From Dipetalonema caudispina (lineage: Eukaryota > Nematoda > Chromadorea > Rhabditida > Onchocercidae), in NCBI GenBank assembly GCA_013365325.1, contig JABVXV010000384.1, positions 1 to 54,475 on the forward strand: a stretch of DNA of 54,475 nucleotides, written 5' to 3'. Positions 47,441 through 54,475 of this stretch are shown one piece after another (the first letter of the stretch is position 1; every line of letters starts with the position of its first letter). The position numbers were made by a program, and so were the translations under genes. A model generated the notes under the pieces. That model was not told the origin of the DNA. It did no database searches and saw only the letters and a list, made by a program, of their open reading frames with translations.

Positions 47441-50400
47441 TCAAAGAGGATTACTACCCCAAATACTCTCAATAAACTCAATTTTTGACAAAAGTAATTT
47501 GTTGTTAATGTTCTTCTGGGGTTTTTTTAATGCCATATGAATGAAAACTTGGAGTCCCTCCGCAAAAAGCTTGTGTTGCGGTGAATTTACCACATTCTGG
47601 AACATATCCATCAGCGCTTGCTGCGTACTTCGAATCAATACCGCGGATAAAATACTTCGCATGAACTGAGCTGTCACTTTATCAATCGTATCAAATTCAA
47701 TTATCTAAAGCGCGCATTTAATATTAGAATTTCGTTTTTCGATTTCTAGGATTTCACTATTATCAAAGATAAAATGGCTTCAAACTGTCAAAGATAGTCA
47801 CCTCTTATACCTGATACAGCGGGTCGTTTAAAAAACAACGGTAAATATTTTGAATTAGATCTCTTTCAAAAACCATCATGTCTAATTCCATGCAGTTTGC
47901 TATTGACCTTATCATCTTATTACCCCAGACAGATGGTAGCAGATTCATACTAATTATCTCCGCTTCACCTCTAACATCGCACCACTTTTTTGGTTTTTTG
48001 AAAAACTCAGAAAAAATGTTCGCGTATATTAATTTACACCTACAACATCCGGATTAAGAATAATATACAGAGATCATTGAGTACCCAGTCGTCGACGATA
48101 TATAACAAAAGTTACCTTTAGCAAAGTAATTCCAACTGATCGTTTAATAATTAGTTCGACAATAAGCAATGCCAAATTTTCACGTTGCAATTCACTTATT
48201 TGAGATAAAACTTTAATCCGGTCCCACAATGCGTACTGTGTGGTGAGCTGAAACAAATTTTTGTCAACTTGCAATTCGCAAGTTTTTTATCGAAATATTT
48301 CTGGAATTCAAAGTCTTACACACAGGAACCTACAACTCATGTTAAATCTCGAATTCAGTAATTATGTTACAAAAACCTTTCTTTTCATGCGAACAAGAGA
48401 AAAAGGAAGTTCAATGCAAGAACTGCTACTGAAGCAACATAATTTGTTCCGTATTAGAAAGTCCGGAAAATATATGACTTCTACGTAAACACTTCAAAAA
48501 TTTATAGAATCCGAAAAAATTTTCCCATTATCATGCTCTAAATTGTTTAACTTTTAACTATTCCTTTATGACTGGAGATAATTTTGAATAGGTAATGCTC
48601 TGAATCGGAACAGCCATTCTACAGTTTTTTTAGAAGATGTTTAGCAGACAAACAGCATATCATCGGATTGTAACTTATCAAATTCATCACTGATCTCTTA
48701 GAATGAAAAGATATTCAAATATTTAAAAAATACCTTGAAACGTTTGTGATAACAACACAAGCGATCGATAACGGCAGCATAAAATGCATTATAAGTAGTT
48801 TCTCGAAGAGCACAATGAACACATATGTGCACTATTTCCCTTTCCTGTTGTCCCTTGAAGGAAAGTTTCAACAGTTTTTCAAATGCATCCGTTTCATTCT
48901 GAAATTGGGGTAATTTTAATTCATCAGGGATATTTAAATAAGAGCAAGACTTTTAAATTAAGAGTTAAATTAACAGCAAATTAGAAAGTAGTGAAAATCT
49001 AATAAATGAAATCAACAGTTTTCAGAAAGAAGTAGTTTACCGTCGAAGACATGATAGTGCAAAAAATATCACGCCTGATCACTGTATTCATTTTAGCCCT
49101 TTTCGCAAGCTGCAGTAAGGATGCACTGAATTTCGAAGTTTGTTCACCAAATTTGTCATCAGTTTTGTTTTGTGTCACTGAGATAGTCGGAAACCATGCT
49201 GAACCAACAAGCCACCAACGTCCACGCTCGCCTATGTGCATTATATCATCCACACTCATCGGCAGCTCTTTTTCTTTGTCCAATTCTGTAATGAGAAATG
49301 AATTAATTGACTCAAACAATTCAAGTGATCAAGTTGGCCTAATGGATATAGTACACTCGAAATTTTGCTAATATCTGCTACTCCATTCATCTTGATGCTG
49401 CAATCAGACATTGCCAGACAGACACATGCAGTTGATTACTACTAGTAATTACTAATAAATAATTCACTTTCGATAACTTAAGAATCAATAATAATGAAAT
49501 GAAGTTACAGTAACTAAAACCCTCAAAGCGTAATGAGAAGAATCTTTGAATTCAAAGACTTAAAACTTTCCGGATCCTTGGTAATAAACACAGATAAATA
49601 ATATAACATACTTTTTGTTAATCCACGGAAGATGCTCACGTAATGAGAGTGCATTGTAGAATCTATTGCATCCGTAAATTTACGAATATTCATGTTTTTT
49701 ATTGTGTTGATCTCATCCACAATATACCGCAACTGGTATCTTGAATAGATGAAGACTCTAGTTAATCATATACGTTTTAATATAAAATGAAATCATGTAT
49801 ATGAGCATATAAAATCCTTAGATTTCTCATGATTGTAATGTCTACTTAATACTACGACCAAATAGATATGAAACTTCTCCTTCTCACGAAACGCTTTAAA
49901 TAATAATAATACTTGATTGAAGTACTTACGTTTTGGAAGATGATTCTGGAAGTTGTGAGAAGAATGCCTGTGTTTCTGTTATGCATTTTTGCAAAGCATC
50001 CAAATCCCTACTTCTCATAGTATTGCCACAATCTGTGGTAAAATAGAATAAAAAATCAAAACTGTATTATCCAACTTTTCAGCACGAAGTGTAAAATGAT
50101 AAGACTAACGCCTGAAAGCGAGAGCTAAAGTGATATATAATGTAATCTTTAAAAAAATGATGGCAATAATGCATTGACAACAACAGGTAAAACTTAGCTT
50201 CACATGAAAAACTTTGACTATTTTTGAAATATGACGAAACTCACAACTCAAAAGAGCTTTGAAACAAGTAAGACATTTATCGTTGACCTGTTCTCGCAAA
50301 TGCTGCATGATTTCGGTAATCATAATGACTTTGATGACCTGCAATGGTGATAATTAAAGTCGTGTTTCGCTTCAGATCTTTGTGTAATCAGGATGTCAAC

Positions 50401-52810
50401 AATTTTCATCTACTTCAAGTACAGCAAAGTGCTATACTTGAAGCAGATGAAATGATCACTAGCAACAATTTCACAAAGTGAATATCTTCTGTGTTACATA
50501 ATGTTGCTGATAATTCTTTGTTCTTAGAGTACAAAAGTATAATAGATTGAAGCAAATCAGATTTTTTAAAATAACTCGAAGTATAGACGAAATATCTTTA
50601 AAAAACACAAAAATGTCCATGCAATAATAGGAGAGTACCTTGAAATTATACAGCTCAGCGAGTAAAACAGAAAGGTTTTCAAGGGATCTACCCTCCGGCA
50701 ATGCAACAACTGTTTCCAAAAGTTTTACAATGTAATTCTCAACAAAATGTGCAGCTGAAAGAATGCAAAAGTAGCAGCTTCAAATTTTATTCTTATTCTT
50801 GGAAATCAAAACATTTAAAAACAGTTTATCTGAAGTTATTGACATTAAAAATTTCAAACTGGAGAAGATTTCATCCTTTCCTTTACTCTAATCATCACTT
50901 TAAACGAGCACAATTTTCTTTTTCAAAGAACCGTCTCAAATATTATATCATGTAATCAACAGTCAAAGGATACTAGATACCACATTAGTTTATATTACAT
51001 TAGTAAAAGTGTTGCGAATAAAGACTTACAAACTTCTACAGAAACTGTTGTATGAATAAGAGCAATAAATACTGCATATTCAATGATAAGCCGATCCGGC
51101 AAGCGATAACTTACATCGACATTGCTTGTGATTTCCGAAAAAAGCAACTGTTTCACGTCTGCAACTATTAATGTTTGGAAAGCTCCATAATGAGTAGATT
51201 TATAACAAATAGTGAAAGTAAAGACTAATTTAGGGACATCAAATTTTACCGTTATGCCCTCTCTTGGAAAATATATCGGAGAATATTTTCACAGCACCCA
51301 CTAAAGTATGTTCGTTCAATCGATTGACCAGACCCCGCAAGGATTTTTTCAGTCTTAAATATTCTTCGGTTTCTAGTAGCCCAGTTTTCTGTTCCAATTC
51401 ATTGAGCTTCTCTTTGGCACAAGATTTTGAAGGCAAAAGTTCTCTTGTCTTCTTATTAATAAGGCGACCATAAATATCTTCTTCCAAGTTCATATCAATA
51501 TCTTTTTCTCGCTCGCTGTCATCATCCATTTCAGTAAGACCATCTCTCTGAATCTAACAACAATTAATTATTGAAATTATTTTCGAGAATCAGTTATGGT
51601 GGTAGATATCAAAAATGATGTGTCAGGAACGCAATCATCCAATATTTCGTCAAAAAACCAACTTGTGGAGGTTCTTGCAAGTTTTTTCTAAGGGTTGATG
51701 ATGTCGAAACACTATTTTCATCCTTATTTCCACTGCTGCTTCCGTCTCCCTCACAGCTCAACATTTCACAATTATCCATGTCAGAATTACTGTCTTCATC
51801 AACATCGTTATATTGCAATGGCTTCGCATCACACATCTCCAAAACATCTATAACAAACAACCGAGTTACATAACACAGACTACATCTAATCAGAACTAAA
51901 CATTACCTTCTCACACTTTGAATTCAATTACGAATAATTTCAATCTGAATTAAATTCCAAAGGACAAAGTAAAAGTGTAAGAGATTGTATTTGTCAAGTA
52001 CAATAAAACACGCACAGTCAAGCCCTTCAATGCGGAATACTTTCGGCATTTTTTTGCTTTTCCGCTTATTATAACCAAGAATTCGCTCATAGCGATGAAT
52101 TTCAACGTCATCCTCATCAATACCTCGCATAAGTTCTTCTTTTCGCAATTGTCCTATCTGAAAAAAATATGATATCATTTCCCAAACACTATCACAAAGA
52201 GAAATGCAAGCATATGTAACATCGCAATATAATCGGTGCAGCCGAACAACTAAATTAGTTGTGATGCAAAATATGATGAGAAACATGACACGTAAGATGG
52301 ATCACGCATAACAAATAAGTTAAATGACATCAATAATCTATATGTACATATGCCACATTAAATTTAATCCCCAACTTCAAGCATACAATTTATTTACCCA
52401 ATTATCTAATTAAAGTTGACTTACATTATTAGCACAAACATACTTACATTTTTCTTTTTACGTCTTTTAACATGTTTTTTTTTGGTTTGTACTTTTCCAA
52501 CAATATCTTCTTCCTGGTAATCTACGAGATTTTTCTCTCCCATAATGACATCTTCAACCTGCAATGAAACAATTGAAAGAACAGAGATTTATAATAGCTA
52601 TAAACAACAGCCTATACAAAGTCAAATAAATAAAAAGAAAATGTCATACAAGGAGGTCAATGCAAATCGACTCACACATAAGAAATCGGAAAAAGTACTG
52701 ACCTTTCTATGGGAATTATATGCAACTCGGCGAAATTTCTTGCTTTCTTTTTTACTCTTTCTTATGGTCTTCCGCTTACATTCACATAATACATTATCAC
52801 CAATAGCCAT
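47441..52810 (-). CDS. NOM1: NOM1 / Sgd1 family nucleolar MIF4G-MA3 protein
   Basis: 14 exons, 741 aa: 52810-52703, 52558-52448, 52157-52016, 51847-51663, 51553-51250, 51158-51030, 50754-50639, 50338-50245, 50032-49930, 49739-49612, 49285-49041, 48898-48734, 48247-48116, 47704-47441. The exon 5 start could be 6 nt later (51547) without changing frame. The N-terminal third is Lys/Arg-rich with KKKHVKRRKKKN, then RIEGLDYVL and an acidic Ser/Asp stretch. EEDIYGR leads into a helical MIF4G domain from about residue 262 (LKKSLRGLVNRLNEHT). GRWWLVGSAW lies in the region after MIF4G, followed by an MA3 domain (about 540-700, MNTVIRRDIFCTIMSS). This matches human NOM1 and yeast Sgd1, nucleolar factors of 40S maturation that bind eIF4A-like helicases; human NOM1 also targets PP1 to nucleoli. 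The start was taken as the first ATG after a strong TTTTCAG. Confidence 0.93.
50404..50452. repeat. 23-bp near-perfect palindrome in NOM1 intron 7
   Basis: Arms 50404-50426 and 50430-50452 pair over 23 bp with two mismatches around a 3-nt centre. It lies between NOM1 exons 7 and 8. The small loop favours a palindromic element over a microRNA precursor. It shares CTTCAAGT/ACTTGAAG with the repeat at 41077-41114. Confidence 0.6.
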
Positions 52811-54475
52811 CGCGTTCTGGATTTCCTTAGCTAGGCCAATACACTGAAAAACCTTAATGTTTCTTAATTTATCAGTCATGAACAAAACAGTTATTCCGTC
52901 GTGACATGGACTAATACACATAAAATATTTATAGAAACACAGTAAAATACTAGAAATCAGAAATATCTGATTATCCAATGACCAATAAGGTCATTTCGGG
53001 ATGCAGAATGTGATTCAATTTGAGGACAGGCCGTTATTTTCTGCAAACTCATCGTGTAAAAGGAAACAGAAGGAACAAATGGCATCTGTGCAACGTGTGA
53101 TACTTATTTATGAATCCTTACCATCGATGTAACTGAAAAACACCACCTGAACAGATATGGAAAATAAAGAACGTAATCGTTGGGCCAACCGATAATAGAA
53201 CAACTAAGGAAAGGAATAAATGAATTGACTCGGGAGTGACTGGCTCGGCCTTGCAAACGTAGAGTCACGTGGGGATAGGTCCCTTCGTTGCACGCACGTT
53301 AGGCATTTTACGTCGCATGATTCCTGGTATACATTTCATAGCGCGAAGTACTTTATATCTTTTCAATTTAAAAGAGAATAGATGAATGACGCATACTTAC
53401 TACGTATCTCAACAATTAGGTCTCGAATCAATCGAGAAGAATTAAGTGAGTTGGTCAAGTACCGTAACAACCAACGAAAAAATCATATTACGGTACATTG
53501 GGTTACCGTAACCATTGATGGAATATCGTAATGCGGTAGATGGAAGTTTTTGGTAACTCATTTTATCGTTACTGCCCTCGATTTTCTTCTTCCTTTGTCA
53601 CTCAATTTAGCATACAACAAATCGAAATTTTAAATACTTTATACAGATATGTCCAATCAATCAGAATGCTAATGGACAGATGAAAGAAGAAGATATCATA
53701 AGGGTGATTAAATTGAAGCTATTTAATTTATATAATGGATTGAACAACAACGGTAGACTAGATATGAGATACACATTAAATGAAGAAATAGCCACCCTTG
53801 ACTTACCCTAATTTAATCTTTTGCGCAAACAGACGCAAAAAAGAGCAACAGCCGTCAGATGACGTGTATAATAAGAACGACATATATTACTGACTGCTAT
53901 GCATTATGAGTTAGAATAACTCCATCGATTCTGATGGACTGCGGGCAGTGCCATTTCATGCATGCTAAATTGATAGCTGCTCTAATTTTGTTTAGAGAGG
54001 ATAAAAATTAAAAATTGGAGAGATGCTTTCTAAAATATTAAATGAAATTGAAACCGATCGCAGTGGCTGTCACCGCCATCAAACCACCAAACTTCAACAG
54101 CCAATCAACAAGTTGTGCTAATCGACACATCACATTCCGGATAATCGATCCCTTCACTCCAGTTGAAATGAGTATTTTCAAATAATTTTAAAGATCATAT
54201 TTTGCATAATTGCGCTAACTTTCGTGTATTTAAATTTTCCTCTCTATGACTATCTTCCATTTTTATATTCTTTTTAAAATTAAACTTCAATTTCAATCGC
54301 CGTTTCTCACACTTCTTTTCTCACTTTTTTCTCTCATCTCATTCACTAAAATGCTCTCCGAAAATCCCAAAATTTGCTTTTTCTCCCTTTTGTAAAATAT
54401 TGAGCCAACATAGTAAATGATTCTTTTACACAGAACGATTTCAACAAATTATTTTTTTCTTTTCTTAATCGTTCT
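52811..54475. other. Upstream flank of NOM1
   Basis: No gene recognised. It carries a cluster of inverted TACCGTAA motifs at 53459-53513 and AT-rich, T-rich sequence toward the right edge. A minus-strand open frame to the left of 52978 is partly NOM1 exon 1 read through its splice sites. Confidence 0.55.
52844..52845 (-). promoter_or_regulatory. Likely spliced-leader acceptor of NOM1
   Basis: On the minus strand TTTTCAG ends here, 33 nt before the chosen ATG. A strong 3' splice site this close to a start codon with no obvious upstream coding exon is typical of nematode trans-splicing. An ordinary upstream 5' UTR exon cannot be excluded. Confidence 0.45.

Overview
This is eukaryotic DNA, most likely from a clade III (spirurid or filarial) nematode. 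The evidence is AT-rich sequence, small phase-conserved exons, nematode-style TTTCAG 3' splice sites, possible spliced-leader acceptors just upstream of start codons, many CA/GT and ATT microsatellites, and an innexin gene (invertebrate gap junctions). The genus cannot be fixed from the sequence alone. No CRISPR array, operon of bacterial type, rRNA or convincing tRNA was seen.

Four genes could be rebuilt exon by exon with unbroken reading frames. Left to right they are: an LSM14/CAR-1 RNP-granule protein (+, 7 exons, 428 aa, 2886-6624); an innexin (+, 8 exons, 375 aa, 8642-11849); a full-length death-associated protein kinase DAPK-1 (-, 29 exons, 1436 aa, 14699-36464; kinase, calmodulin segment, ankyrin repeats, ROC-COR, death domain); and a NOM1/Sgd1-type nucleolar MIF4G-MA3 protein (-, 14 exons, 741 aa, 47441-52810). 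The last exons of an unidentified + strand gene run in from the left edge (1-1176). The genes belong to different cell processes (mRNA storage and decay, gap junctions, stress/epidermal signalling, ribosome biogenesis); I see no sign that they form one pathway.

The longest gene-poor stretches are 36465-47440 (about 11 kb upstream of DAPK), 11850-14698, 6625-8641, 1177-2885 and 52811-54475. They hold microsatellites, short inverted repeats and open frames that look like chance.

The most interesting observations are: (1) a 217-codon open exon inside the 4.8-kb DAPK intron 12 whose donor is in frame with the next ankyrin exon, suggesting a kinase-less DAPK isoform from an internal start; (2) a near-perfect 31-bp hairpin in LSM14 intron 1 that resembles a microRNA precursor; (3) a GC-AG intron cutting the DAPK catalytic loop; (4) six consecutive 99-nt phase-0 exons, one ankyrin repeat each; and (5) alanine in place of the inhibitory calmodulin-domain serine. 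I found no clearly new multi-gene system.
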